From Glaciozyma antarctica PI12 (taxonomy: Eukaryota; Basidiomycota; Microbotryomycetes; Kriegeriales; Camptobasidiaceae): a stretch of 64,000 bases of DNA. Below are positions 52,821-63,736 of this stretch, piece after piece. The number at the start of each line of letters is the position of its first letter. Positions within the stretch are counted from its first letter, which is position 1. The stretch spans positions 307,604 through 371,603 of the forward strand of contig KZ627147.1 of the NCBI GenBank assembly GCA_002917775.1, read 5' to 3'. The notes beneath the pieces are model-generated. The model worked only from the letters and a program-made list of their open reading frames with translations, searched no databases and was not told where the DNA came from. Position numbers and translations under genes: made by a program.

Positions 52821-53343
52821 ATGCCTATCACCCACATCGGTGAGCACGCTCTACCACCACAGCCCTCACAGGCGCTGACTCTGCCACAGTCCTCTTTAAG
52901 CTCAAGCCTAGCATCACCGTCGAAGCGCGCGCCGCCTTCCTCGCCAAAGCAGAGGCTCAGCTCGCCACGATCCCTCTAGGGACTCGCGCCGTGATGGGTC
53001 CTGGTATGTTCGACGCGCGCGCCGGGAGGGTTCGACAGTCGGTGCGTCCTGCGGTTGGGCCGGTGGGGGAGCCGGAGCTGATGACCTTGCTCGACCAGGG
53101 TTGTACAGAGAGTTCAAGGATGTGGAGGAGTTCCAGGCGTACCGGGTTCATCCTACCCACATGGAGTGAGTTGCGGAGGAGCTGGGAAGCACAGGGGAGG
53201 GAGCTGACTGAGTCCGGTTGTGCGCAGTTTGATCAATGGCCTGGTCGCGGAGACGGTCGAGAGTGAGCTCTTTAGGCTCGTGTACGTATTTCTAGCTGAC
53301 GGCCGCTCTCGCAGACTTGCTCTCGTTCCAGATTCAGTCCTGA
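52821..53343 (+). CDS. Stress-responsive A/B-barrel (Dabb) domain protein
   Basis: Small dimeric ferredoxin-like barrel protein of about 93 aa. The exons start MPITHI (52821-52839), then VLFKLKPSITVEARAAFLAKAE, PLGTRAVMGPG, LYREFKDVEEFQAYRVHPTHM, DLINGLVAETVE and LLSFQIQS, ending at a TGA 53341-53343. The HxVLFKL start, FKD-x-x-x-x-x-AY-x-x-HP-x-H centre and short C-terminus are typical Dabb landmarks. Functions in the family range from stress response to polyketide cyclisation; none can be assigned here. Confidence 0.8.
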
Positions 53344-53945
53344 GAGGTTGGAGGCGGAGGAGGGACCGGCAATACGATTGAACCGCGCTGTGAGGGAGAG
53401 CAGTAGCGTCTCTGCTCCTTCTCAGCCGTGTGTGATGAAGGAGGCTACTCCTCTGAGCCGCTGCCAAACGTGACGATGTCTACCTGGTGCGCTGCTGCTC
53501 AGTCTCTTCGCCCCTGCTCCGCACTCGAAGTCTTCTCCTCTCCTTCTCTCCTGCGACTCTCTTCGTTAGAGCGCGAGAATCGTACGAAGAAAAGACAGCG
53601 AAAGACGAGGGCTGCAACGGTCTGGAGAGCCTTACGCCCGCCAAAACCGAGCGGAAGACGCGATTCCGAAAGACGCACATTCGTTCCATCCGGGCAGCTG
53701 GTCCACTCTCCGCTCTCGTGCTCCGATATCGACACGGCGGCGAGGGAGCTCAGCGTTGGAGCGCACGACGCAATAGTGAGAAACAATCCTGAAATCTCGC
53801 TCCCCGCGTTCCTCACCGAGCACCAAGTCTGTTCAAGCGTTTCGTTCCCATCTAGCAGTCCATCCCAGCTCATCGCGTCACCCCTCGATCGTTACTGCAA
53901 TCCCATCGTTACCAGTCGTCCAATCTACGCCCCACCCCATCCCCT
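53344..53945. other. Intergenic, 602 bases
   Basis: This lies between two converging 3' ends. A plus-strand frame from 53428 to 53949 is open, but its translation is Arg/Ser-rich without any motif. No gene is supported. Confidence 0.4.
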
Positions 53946-54568
53946 CTAGGCCCACATCATCTCCCTCCTCTCCATCATCCTCTCCCCCTCCGCCAAATCC
54001 GGGCTGTACGCGGGCGGAGGACTGATCATCGCCTTTTTGACCGTGAGCCTCGTAAACCCCTCCCCGTGCGCAATCGGGAGGGGCAACTCCATCTCCCACA
54101 AACTCGGCGGCGTAGCCTCATGCATCGGCCTTCTCCTCCCCTTCCTACGCTCACACCCCATCAGCTCCCTCCTCTCTTCCCCGATAGCGAACGACTCACC
54201 GCTTGACGACGACGTCGGCCCAACTCCTCTTTTTGACCCCCTGTTCCTGAACCCACCTCACCGCCTCACTCAGCTTATCGACAACCCACCTCGCCTCCTC
54301 TCTCGCCCTCTCCACCTCCCCCAACGTCCTCACCACCGCCTCCCCACACCTCTTATCCCCCTTGCTCACCGCCGCACACAGGGCTTTGTGCCGAGAGGAT
54401 AGGCCCCGCTCGCGTTGGATCCAGGAGCGGAGAGATTGGCGGAGATCGAGCTCGGTGTAAGCGGGGGAAGTTGGGGGGGAGGAGGAGGAGAGGAGAACGG
54501 GCGGAACGGAGGTGGTGGTGCGTACGGTGGGCGGCGATGGCGATGCCGATTATTATGACGCCGGCCAT
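53946..54568 (-). CDS. Hypothetical protein with N-terminal membrane segment
   Basis: Family not recognised. The ATG at 54566-54568 gives MAGVIIIGIAIAAH, a short hydrophobic start. A helical, charged middle (LRQSLRSWIQRERGL, GEVERAREEARWVVDKLSEAVRWV) follows, then a second exon with RRRPMHEATPPSLWEMELP and SPPPAYSPDLAEGE and a stop at 53946-53948. The N-terminal and helical parts lie in different frames, separated by a run of seven G on the plus strand at about 54473-54479, so either a short intron or an indel intervenes. The start and size are uncertain. Confidence 0.4.
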
Positions 54569-54803
54569 GGTAGCTTGGTGGCTTGGTGGAGTAGGCGGAA
54601 GCGAGGAGGTGGTGGAGGTGAGGAGCTGTGAGCTGGGCGGGAATCGACGATGGTGCGGGGAAGAGAAGATAGTGGGGACGGGGAGGAGGGAAAGTGGGCT
54701 GAGATTGCCAAGAGTTGGAGCGAACTGGAAGCAGTCGTGGGAGAGGGCGATCGAGATTGTAAAGCAGGCTGGCGGTCCTCGTCGTCGCTGTGTACGCGCA
54801 AAC

Positions 54804-56245
54804 TCATTGCGTCTTCTTGAGCACCTTCGCTTCCTCGCTTTTCCACCACTGTAACCGCAGCGTATCAGCGACAACCCGCGCGGAAGAGCCAGAAAAAAAA
54901 AAAAAACGCACCTGAATCGCATCCGCAATCCCCGCTTCGAGGGAGACGACCGGCTCATACCCCAGCACCCTCCTCGCCTAGACGCACAGGTTCAGCTCCT
55001 CCCACCACACACCACAGCACCCGTACTCACCTTCTCGATATTGAAATACATATTGCTAACGACGTACTTGACGTGCGTCCTCGTCAACCCCGCATCCGCC
55101 ACCGCCTTGGGGGTCCCTCGCACCCAATGATAGCACTCCGCCACCGACCCCATCATCAACCCCACTGCCACCGGCAGTGGAACGACGAACCACGGTACGT
55201 GTCCATTATAAGCGAACCATACCGCGCGGACGAACGACCAGAACGGCACGGGCTCTCCGTTGGTAATGAAGAAGGCTTCGCCGGCGACGCTGGTGGGAAG
55301 GGGAGTGGTGAACTGGTCGTAGCGGGATCGGGAGGCGGGGAGAGGGGTGTCTGGGGAGGGAGGGAGAGGTGGGGTGGAGGAGAGGGAAGTGGGGAGGGTT
55401 CGGCGGGGGTTCGTGGAATTGATGAGGGGGAGGCGGGAGTCGAAAATGGTTGAAGGGACAGGAGGAAGGGAGAGGCGGGAGGCGGCGAGGAGGTGCGCGT
55501 GGACGACATTGGAGACGTGGACGAAGTCGAACAGGTTGAGGTTGTGGCCCATTTGGAAGGAGGTTTGGCGGTCGTGAAGGACCTGAATGAGGCCGGGGAT
55601 CACTTGACGGTCGCCTGGGCTGTCAAGACCTGAGGGTCAGCTTGGAGAGGGGGGGAGAGAGGGGTGCGCGAACCCGAAGATGCCTGCGAGACGGAGGGAG
55701 CAAGTGAGGAGCCCGTCCTTGCCGTTTGCCTCCAGAACCAAGCGTTCAGCCTTGACCTGCGCTCCAAGCTATCAGCTCCCTCTTCCCCAGCCCTCCCGCA
55801 CGCGCCAGAAACACACCTTTGTCGCGACATAATGATCCTCCAAGCTCTCCGTCACCGGCAGCCGCTCGTCCACATCGACCAGGTCCGTCCCATCAAAGAC
55901 CACCGTCACCGAGCTCGTAAACACCAGCTTCCGCACCCCCGCCGCCACGCACGCCTCGATAACCGCCTGAGTGCCCTGCACATTGACCGCCTCGCAGACC
56001 TCCTTTGTCGCGGTCGGATGAGGTGACGCCGTGTGGAAGACGGTGGTAGCGCCGCTGTTGCGGAGGGCGGAGGAGAGGGAGTCGAGGGAGGTGATGTCGG
56101 TGTGGAAGAAGCGGTAGTGGGGAGAGAAGGTGCGTTGAGTGAGTCCGAGGGAGGCGACGCGTTGAGTTGGGTGTTGGGCCAGAAGAGCTCGAACGAGCGC
56201 TTGGCCTACGAAACCTTCTCCTCCGATAACTGCGAACGACTCCAT
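54804..56245 (-). CDS. ERG26: Sterol-4-alpha-carboxylate 3-dehydrogenase
   Basis: NAD(P)-dependent enzyme of C4 demethylation in ergosterol synthesis, working with Erg25 and Erg27 at the ER. The start MESFAVIGGEGFVGQALVRALL is the extended-SDR cofactor fold. The body has HTDITSLDSLSSALR, VFHTASPHP, NVQGTQAVIEACVAAGVRKLVFTSS, ERLVLEANG, CSLRLAGIFGPGDRQVIPGLI, FDFVHVSNVVHAHLLAA and EAFFITNGEPVPFWSFVRAVW. A C-terminal hydrophobic stretch (VPLPVAVGLMMGS) and the last exon WWKSEEAKVLKKTQ follow. The 3-beta-HSD/Erg26 order is complete. Two small 3' exons are separated by introns, one of which begins GTGCGTTTTTTTTTTTTTCT. Confidence 0.9.
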
Positions 56246-57007
56246 TCTGCAGGTGCGGTGGTGAGCGGGAGAGCTCGTGTCTGGGGAAGGGAGCTCTTCG
56301 GCCTAACCGCTTGCAGGTGGGCAGACTAACAAATATCTCCAGCTCAGCTAGCTTTTTCCCCTTCTCCTGCTGTTCTGGCGACAGGAACTGCTCCAACGGA
56401 GAAGGAAATGAACGTCCTTACGAGACCGCTCGCTGGATCTGAGCTGCGAAATACCAACAAATTGACTCCTCCTCATCGGAGTCCGGCGCAAGCTTGACCT
56501 TCTCACCTCCCTGCGCCGCAAAACGGCTTTGATATTTGATCTCGAGCGTACACCCCTTTGAATATTGGCACGCAAAGTGTAATCGCGCGAGGAAGCCTCA
56601 GCGTTCCCCCGTTGCTCACCCCCGTCGCACGCGATCCTCGTTCGACCTTCCACGCCAGCCCAGTTCCTCTATCTGTGATCACCTCGCTGCTGCGTTCTAT
56701 CTAGACGGTATAAAGGTCCTTTACTCCACCTCGCGCTCTCTCTTGTTCGCAGAGCGGCTTTGTTCCTCTCGCTCTGCTGAACTTCGCAAGGTCGCTCCCA
56801 ATTTTTCGCTCGCCTCCCCATTTCCAGCGTTCAGCCAGGTATTCCCGTCTCTCTGACTCACATAACAGTCACTCAGCTGTGCTCGAGGTCGAAGCTCTCC
56901 CACTCGAACCTTAATCAACTGCCGAGCCTCAGAAACTTGGACCCTCGCCTCTCTTCCTCTCGCCACTCCAACCTCTCGACCCTCTAGAAGAATCTCCCAC
57001 ACAAGCC
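56246..57007. other. Intergenic, 762 bases, divergent
   Basis: This is the region between ERG26 (-) and the small membrane protein gene (+). It should hold both promoters. No ATG precedes the downstream gene between about 56700 and 57007. No gene is seen. Confidence 0.45.
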
Positions 57008-57410
57008 ATGTCCGACCGACGACCACGACGACTACCCTCTCTACCCCCGCCCTGGGGGCGAACCTGGCACCGGTGGTGGCACCCTCGCGCTCGTATTCGC
57101 CATCCTCGTTCCCTTCCTCGGCCTCCTCCTCCTAGGCCTCGCTATCTTCCTCTGGAACAAGCGTGAGACCAAGCATGCTGCCCGGCGTTCCGCCAACAGG
57201 TCCTCGATCCCCAGTACCGGTGAGTTGCATATTCCCGCGGAGGAAGAGCGAGAGGCTGAGGAGGGTACAGATCTCGAGATGGCGGACAGCGTGAGGGAGC
57301 CTCCGCCGGCGTACGTTGGAATGTCGGAGTTGCCGGGGTATCGTGTGAAGCAGGAGGAGGGGAGTGGGGATGCTGGAGGCGAGCGGTTGACGGTGGCGAA
57401 TAGGGTGTGA
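57008..57410 (+). CDS. Small single-pass membrane protein with PY motif
   Basis: Family not recognised. The coding frame reads DDYPLYPRPGGEPGTGGG, a strong membrane helix (LALVFAILVPFLGLLLLGLAIFLW), a basic stop-transfer (NKRETKHAARR), an acidic segment and PPPAYVGMSELPGY, a PPxY motif that could bind WW domains of Rsp5-type ligases. It ends at a TGA 57408-57410. The only nearby ATG (57008) is in a frame one base off: after three codons the frame changes (about 57016-57020). An indel or a missed first exon is likely. Such small PY-bearing membrane proteins can act as ubiquitin-ligase adaptors, but that is only inference. Confidence 0.45.
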
Positions 57411-57617
57411 CGGAGCGAGGTTGGGGATCGGGGTCGGGAAGGGGCGGGAGGGATCAAAATGGCTGGGAGTAGGGTGTAGGATAATGGGAAGCAGATGTGA
57501 ACCAAGCAGTTCGAGCAGTATCGAGAGAAGGAAGCAGGCTCGAGTGCCCCCGTCGTTCGCGACATGATCCTGGTATTCCTCGAACCGTCCTACACCTCCT
57601 CCCGCTTCGTTCCCACT

Positions 57618-58838
57618 CTACTTCTTCCGCTGCTGAAGCATCATGACCTGCACGATCCTGACGAACAGGTTGATCGCGTCGAGGATGAGCGAAACGCTCT
57701 CGCGGATGGGATCGCGCTGCATCATGCCGGCCTCAACCATCTTCGAGTGCTTCAAGATCTTCTGCGTATCATAAAGGATGAATCCGGAGAAGACGGCGAC
57801 GCCTGCGAAGTTCGTGTCAGCGAGGTCGCAGTGTCGACTGGAACAGGGGGACGAACCTCCATAAGCGCTAACATGCTCCAGGATGGACATGGTGCGCGTC
57901 GCCATTCGGGGCATAAGCATGGGAGCGAGACTGGAGACGATGACGACTCCCAGCCCCGCGAGAAGAGGACCACCGATGTACAGAAATTGCTCGCTGTGCG
58001 CCGTGGCTCCGACGTAGCAAAGGCCACCTGAGCGAGCGACGGGTGAGCTGCTGGGTCAATCGAGGAAAGGAATGAGACGCACCGAGAGCGCCGACGGTGT
58101 AAAGGCCTGCGCGAGAGAGAATGGCGGGGTTGAGGAAGAACATGGGGGAGAGGGTGACGCCTTGGACGGCGGAGAACTGCGAGGATCGAGGTCAGCTTGC
58201 GTCGAGTGGCGTGCAGACGGAGGACGCACGACTGCCCAGCAAGCGACGTGCGCAGGCGTTCCAGGAGCGGTGTTGTAAACGCCCATCATCGAGCCTATGC
58301 TCGCAACCAATCCAACTCCCATGAATACCCAGGGGTTGGCCTGCATCATGCGGGCGGCGACTCCAGAGCTATGGAGGAGCTTGGCTGTGACGCCGGTGAT
58401 AGCAAGCCCGGCTCCAGTCCAGCGAAAGGTATCGTTCAGGCTGCACAACGGTCAGCTCCCTCCCTCCACCAACGTAGGCCGTACTCACTAGCTCGACTCA
58501 GCCGCCGTCAACGCACCCCTCGTCTCACGATTCAAAGCGTAGTTCAAGCCCACCACCGCAACGAGCGCCACGCCCACGGAAGTCCCGATCTTCGTCCAAT
58601 CGACCTCATCGGCCCGCTTGACGACAGTGGCGACTCCCCTTGATCCCGAAGTGGCGCCGCTGGAGCCAGAGGGGAAGTGCTTGGGGAGGAAAGCGGCGAT
58701 GGGGAGGGGAGTGTGGCGGAAGGTGGAGAGAAGGCGGGAGGTGGAGGCGGTTGGCGCGCGGAAGGGGAGGTGGGAGGCTGGGGCTGCTGCTGTGGGTACA
58801 GAGCGTAGTAGTCGTGCTGCTGAGCGTGCGAACGACAT
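57618..58838 (-). CDS. GHITM/TMBIM5-like mitochondrial Bax-inhibitor-1 family protein
   Basis: Multi-pass inner-membrane protein of the BI-1 superfamily. The start MSFARSAARLLRSVPTAAAP is a mitochondrial presequence. Then come WTKIGTSVGVALVAVVGLNYALNRETR, TFRWTGAGLAITGVTAKLL, NPWVFMGVGLVASIGSMMGVY, AHVACWAVFSAVQGVTLSPMFF, ILSRAGLYTVGALG, LYIGGPLLAGLGVVIVSSLAPM, GGVAVFSGFILYDTQKILKH and INLFVRIVQVMMLQQRKK. FILYDTQ and the terminal N-x-F-x-R-I-V are BI-1 family signatures. About seven hydrophobic helices are visible. Relatives support cristae structure and ion exchange. Confidence 0.87.
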
Positions 58839-59048
58839 TGTTCAACTCGAGGGTGGAAGTGAAAGAATAACAGCGGATCTCGAACTCTGAGTCGTCGGTC
58901 GCTCAGCGCGCTGACGCGGCGGTCCTGCCGAGACCAAGGTTCTCCTCCCCCCAAACGCTGGCCGACTGCACCGGTCTGAAACCCGTAAGCTAGTCCTCTC
59001 CAGTCAGTACGTGCACGAGCGGAGCGGCGCGGCGCAGCCCTCTCCGGA

Positions 59049-60671
59049 ATGCACATGCTCACGCTGGCTCTCCTCCGAACAGGACGATGCCGCTGGGACT
59101 GGATATACCGCTGGCAGTACTCCGGATACGATGAGCTGACGAGGCTGCTTCAAGCAGGTACGCTCCGTCGCTGGCCTCACCTGTTCCGCGAGCGATAACA
59201 CTGACCTGCGAGTCGCTGTTCGGTTCTCGCAGTTCCCCAAGGACCAGCTCCGAATCTGCTCAAGGTGCCGAAGCAGCATTCCAAGGTACTGCAGCGTCGA
59301 GTGCCAGAGGCAGCACTGGCCGCTCCACAAAGCCCAGTACGTCGGTGATCTCGCATTCTTGCTCATCGGCACTGAGCCGCCTGAGGGACGCCTTGCCCTC
59401 ATCCCAGCTGACGCCGGTCTCGTTCGCAGATGCATTCGTCAAGGGGGAGTGAATCAGCGATTGGAAGAAGACTCTCTTGCGCGCCCATTCGACCGAATGC
59501 TCTACACCAACTTCTGCAAGTTCCGCAACCTCCGCTGGGTCTGGCAAGCCGTCGAAACAGCCTGCATCAACGTTCACCGAATCGGCGATCCTCAGTACCC
59601 TCAGAACCTTCACCATTCTCACTGCCTTTGCCTCGACTACGAATTCGATCCTTCGCAACCCAGCATCGCCGACCAATTCACTCATTCCTGGCGCAGCGAG
59701 GGCGAGAACGCGTCCGACTACGGCCCCGAGATCTTCTCCCAAGCTCAACTCGCCACGACCTTCTCCGTCCCGCCAGCGGAGAGCATCCTCCTCATTCCCC
59801 TCGTTCAGCGAGCAACCTACAAGCGCCCCAGTTCCTTTCCCTTTTCAAGCACCTCTCAGCACGACGCGAAAGTCTTCCTCCGCGACGGGCTGTTCCCTGA
59901 GGGTCCTTTCCCACCCGGCGTCCGTGCCTTCTTCCAACGCGCCTCTCCTATCTTCGCGTGCTTCCCACCTCACGACTATGACTGGCTCGGCGCTCAGAAG
60001 AGGATGGCGCAGAAGGGTCGGAGGAGTGCCGGGGGAGGAGCTATGGATGAGGAGAAGCGTGCGACGATCGCGATCCTCTTGACGAAGGGGGTCAGGTTGC
60101 GCGATGCGAAGGACTTGTGGGCGACGATGGCGAAGGTGAGGTTGATACGTAGGTGGAGGGACCGAGGTGAGTCGTCTTTTCGTCAGCGAGGACGCGGAGA
60201 GCTCACTTCCTTCGTCACAGAGCTGCCGAGTGACCGAACGAAGCTGCTGAGTAGGATGCTGGTGCAACGCTGTTTCAGTCGATTTGAGAAGGGCTTCTTC
60301 TTTCCGGTAGCGAACGCTCTTTCGTCGCTGCGTTGTGTGAAACAAGCGAGGCTCCCGCGCATCAGGACGTGCCCTAGGCTCTCCTTTCCCAAGCTCCCAT
60401 CACAGTCGCAATTCCAAAGCTTAGCTACCTCGGCGTAACCGATGAGCAGATTGAAAAGCCCACGCGCAGCAATTGCGCAAGAGAAGGTACGAACGCGTCG
60501 TTGTTGCGCAGGGTTCTCGCTGCACGAATCCCGCTTCATAAACATGCGCGCGGGAAGCTTCCAGCTTTGGCCCTCGCTAAACGCCAAATCGATTTCGCTC
60601 GACAGGCGACAGCGCGCTCGTGTCGACCCCACTCGTCCGCCCTCCCGTCGCGAGCTGGTACGAGCGTGTGA
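59049..60671 (+). CDS. MYND zinc-finger protein
   Basis: MYND-finger protein of unknown role. The first exon starts MHMLTLALLRTGRCRWDW; an intron with a GAG acceptor joins AVRFSQFPKDQLRIC. The finger reads CSRCRSSIPRYCSVECQRQHW with HK following, i.e. CxxC, YCS-x-x-C, QxxHWxxHK, all ligands present. A long main exon holds VCLDYEFDPSQPSIADQF-like and FLRDGLFPEGPFPPGVRAFF segments. Two 3' ends are possible: reading on gives a stop at 60438; splicing a GTAGCG...CCTAG intron gives PITVAIPKLSYLGVTDEQIEKP and a stop at 60669-60671. The second looks more protein-like and would overlap the F-box-like copy C on the other strand. Confidence 0.68.
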
Positions 60672-61924
60672 GTCCCGACTTGCCTCGCGCTCTCAGGACG
60701 TCTGGGAACGCAAAATCAGTTGCAGCTGCTGAGGAGTGAGACGAGAGGGCGAACCTGGAGATGGAACGCCGGAGAGGGACAGCGAGCTTGGGATTTGGTG
60801 CAGGGGTGAAGGGCTCGCTAGGAAAAGGGATGAGGTCGTGGGGGGGGAGCGAACGAAGGTAGGGAGTGACGCTGCCGTAGACGATAACGCTGAGGTGGTG
60901 TAGGGAGTTGCGGGAATGGGGGATGGAGAGGTAGACGAGGTTTGGGAACGGGTCGAAGACTTGCAGCGGGATCGACGGCGGGTACCTACGCACACTTCGC
61001 GACTCGCTAGAGTCCCATTCCTCCCACTCCAAATCGGCCTCGAGGAAGAGGTCCCAATTGCCGCACACGAGCGCCTCCCCCGGCTCGTCGTCGGCGTGCT
61101 CGTAGTCGTTGTCCGAGTCCCACTCGAGCCGCTCAAGCTCGTCCTCGTCGAGCGGATACTGGTGCAGTGCTTGGACGCGCGCGATGCTCTCCCAGCGACG
61201 ACTCCGGGGCCAAGCTCCCCAACTTTGATACGTGAGGAAGAGAACGAGCTGGAGGATCCAATCCTGGAACGCGTCCTCGAAATCCGTAGGATCTAGTCGG
61301 AGGTGCTTGAGGCGGTTACGCAGAGGCTGACGAGGTGCCAGCAGCGGTGCCAGCGTGACAGAGTCCGTAAGGTCGAGGGAAGTGAGGTTGTGAAGGAAGG
61401 AGAGGGTGCCGGAGAGGGTGCGAGGGAAGGGAAAGCGAGTTGTGAGCCCGTGAGTGGTGCGGCTATGGCATAGCGCTTCATGCTCAGCGTCGGTGTGCAA
61501 GACGAAGCAGAGCTACTCGAAGCACATCAGCCCCACACCTCCTCCCGCAGGCCACGACGAGCTCACCATCTTCGTCCTGGACAGCTCCGGTGCTCCCAGT
61601 AGCTTGGTAATCGTAAAGGGCTGGATCCACTGCCTGTACGTCCTGTCGTAGGTGGTGACGGCTCGACAGTTGGCGAGGATGGGAGAGGCGTAGAGGACGG
61701 GAGTCGCGAGGGCGTGGAAGAGGCGGGAGGTGCAGGCTAGCGACGCCAGAGCGTCCTGGCCCGAGATGCTGTATTTGCCGAAAGGGTTCGTGTCCGAGCA
61801 CTTGGCGACGGGACGGAGATGCTCTGCGCCAAAAGTCAGAGTCAGCGCGAGAGGAGCACGGAGGCCTGCCAGACGACTCACCAATAATCCCAGCGAGCAT
61901 CTCGAGGGGAAGAGAGACGAGCAT
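60536..61924 (-). CDS. F-box-like protein, copy C of a local family
   Basis: The most divergent of three paralogues. It starts MLVSLPLEMLAGIIGEHLRPV, then LASLACTSRLFHALATPVLYASP, an intron after APELSRTKM and a long exon: LHNLTSLDLTDS, LAPLLAPRQPLRNRLKHLRLD, FQDWILQLVLFLTYQ, strongly acidic and Trp-rich segments, VYGSVTPYLRSL and RRSIS. A last exon, joined at about 60715, gives QVGTHTLVPARDG. The SELELRE tail of copies A and B is not conserved. Introns fall at the same places as in copy A. The 3' end (60536) overlaps the MYND gene's 3' end if that gene runs to 60671. Confidence 0.6.
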
Positions 61925-62081
61925 GGAGCATGAGTTGAGGTGCCTGAGCGGGGGAGGGAGAGAGAGAGAGGGAGGACGCGCGCGCGCGGCGGACAAGGGA
62001 CTTCCTCGGAGCACCCTTCGCTCACCAGCTGCCAGCTCGACACCCGTACGAAGCACAGGCTTCTGAGCTGCTCTCAAGATC

Positions 62082-63736
62082 TCAAGCCAGGACTGTGCGA
62101 GCGCGCCTCGCATCTCCAGCGTCTTCACGAATCAAGGATGGTGTCTCGACCATTTTTGTTGCAAGGTACAGAGTCGGCCTGCCCGTCCAATACAGCATCG
62201 AAGCCTCCGAAAGAAAAAATGAATAGGAGAAGAAAAGCTGGACCGAGTCTATGCGTGGCGGTCTGGGGAGGGAAGAGGTCAGCACCGACCCAGGGGTAAC
62301 GACGGCGACGCGAAACGCACTGTAAGAAGCGACAACCATGGCGTGGTCTATGAGAGCATACGTTAGCCTTTGTCGAGGAAAGGAGAGGAGGAAGTAAGCG
62401 TACCTCGCTCGTAAGGCTCAAGCGTCAACTGCTCGTGAGGCTTGAAGCTTGAAGTCTTGCATCCTCTTGACCTCGGCGGCGAAGACGACCTCAGCGGGTG
62501 CGGTCGAGTCGATACAGTTGGCCTTGATCGAGACGACGGCGTGTCCGCCATTCTTGAGGAAGTGGTGAGCGTTGAGGGCGACGATACGAGCCTGATCGGG
62601 CTGGGCGACATCGGCGAAAATGACATCGACCATCGACATGAGCATGCGGTACTTGTTGGGGTGGCGAGCGTCCTCGATGATGGCTGCGAGGGGCTAGGTT
62701 AGCGGAGAGGGAGGCAGGAGGGGAGGGGAGGACGGACGGATAACGTTGGTGCGCTTCTTGGCCATGTTGATCAGGTCGCGACCAGATCGGTGGGAGAACT
62801 CGACGGCGTAGACGGTTCCCTCCTGCAGTCCATCCACTCGTCAGCTCGCTGCCCATATCCACCCAGAGAACGAACGCACGGGTCCAACGACATCAGCGAC
62901 GTGAGAGACAGAGGTTCCGCTGGCGGCTCCGATGTAGAGGACCTTCTTTCCGGGGGCAATGTGGATGTCGTCGAGTCCACCGAGGATACCGGCGGCCAAC
63001 TTGGAGCGGAAGGGGTTCCACACGCGGTACTCGATCTTCTCGGCGGGGAGGTCGGGGTTGGAGTTGGGGGATTCGATGGAGATGCGCTTCTCGCCGTAGA
63101 CGGAGTCGCCGGGAACGAGGTTGCGGGTGACGAGGAGGTGCTCCTTGCCCTGGTGGTACGAGCGTGTGAGTAGGGGCGAGGAGGACTGAGGGAGGGGTGG
63201 GAACGAACCTTGGCGACAAAGACTCCGGGGTGACGATGGGGCTCAAGGATGACCTTGGCAGCTCCTCCACCACGTCCACCACGAGCTCCAACGCCTCCAC
63301 GTCCTCCACGGTCGCCGCCGCGCTTTGCGAATCCACCTGCAAAAAAAGAAGAGAAGTCGTTAGCCCCATCCTGGGCGTACCCAGCTTCCCAACCCGCTGG
63401 GTAACAAAGCCACCAGACCTCGGTCCCTAGACGTACCTCTGTCACCACCACGTCCTCCACGGTCTCCACCACGTCCTCCTCCACGTCCTCCACGGTCTCC
63501 TCCGCGCGAAGAGAACCCGCCACGTCCTCCACGATCTCCTCCACGTCCTCCACCGCGTCCTCCTCGGTCACCACCACGTCCTCCTCCAAATCCGCCTCGG
63601 CTGCCGCCGCGGGGTGAGTCTCCTGCAGTGTCGAGAGAGCGAGGTCAAGGAGAGGGAGAGGGAGAGAGAGAACGGAAAAAGTCAGCTACGGGAGGGGCGA
63701 GGAGGCCTGGGGGAAGGTGAGCGCACCGTAAGCCAT
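62082..63736 (-). CDS. NOP1: Fibrillarin (rRNA 2'-O-methyltransferase)
   Basis: Catalytic subunit of box C/D snoRNPs in the nucleolus. A 10-nt first exon (MAYG) is followed by a long Gly/Arg (RGG) domain, then [54 protein letters not shown], the SAM site [75 protein letters not shown] and [16 protein letters not shown]. The conserved C-terminal [11 protein letters not shown] and DHAMVVASY are present but one frame off, because GCTTGAA is repeated in tandem at 62440-62453 on the plus strand. As written, the frame stops soon after EVKRMQD. The end given (62082) follows the conserved C-terminal frame and leaves an unusually long tail. Confidence 0.88.
62440..62453 (+). repeat. 7-bp tandem duplication in fibrillarin
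   Basis: GCTTGAA occurs twice in a row. One copy would keep the conserved run [12 protein letters not shown] in frame; two copies shift it. Confidence 0.85.
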
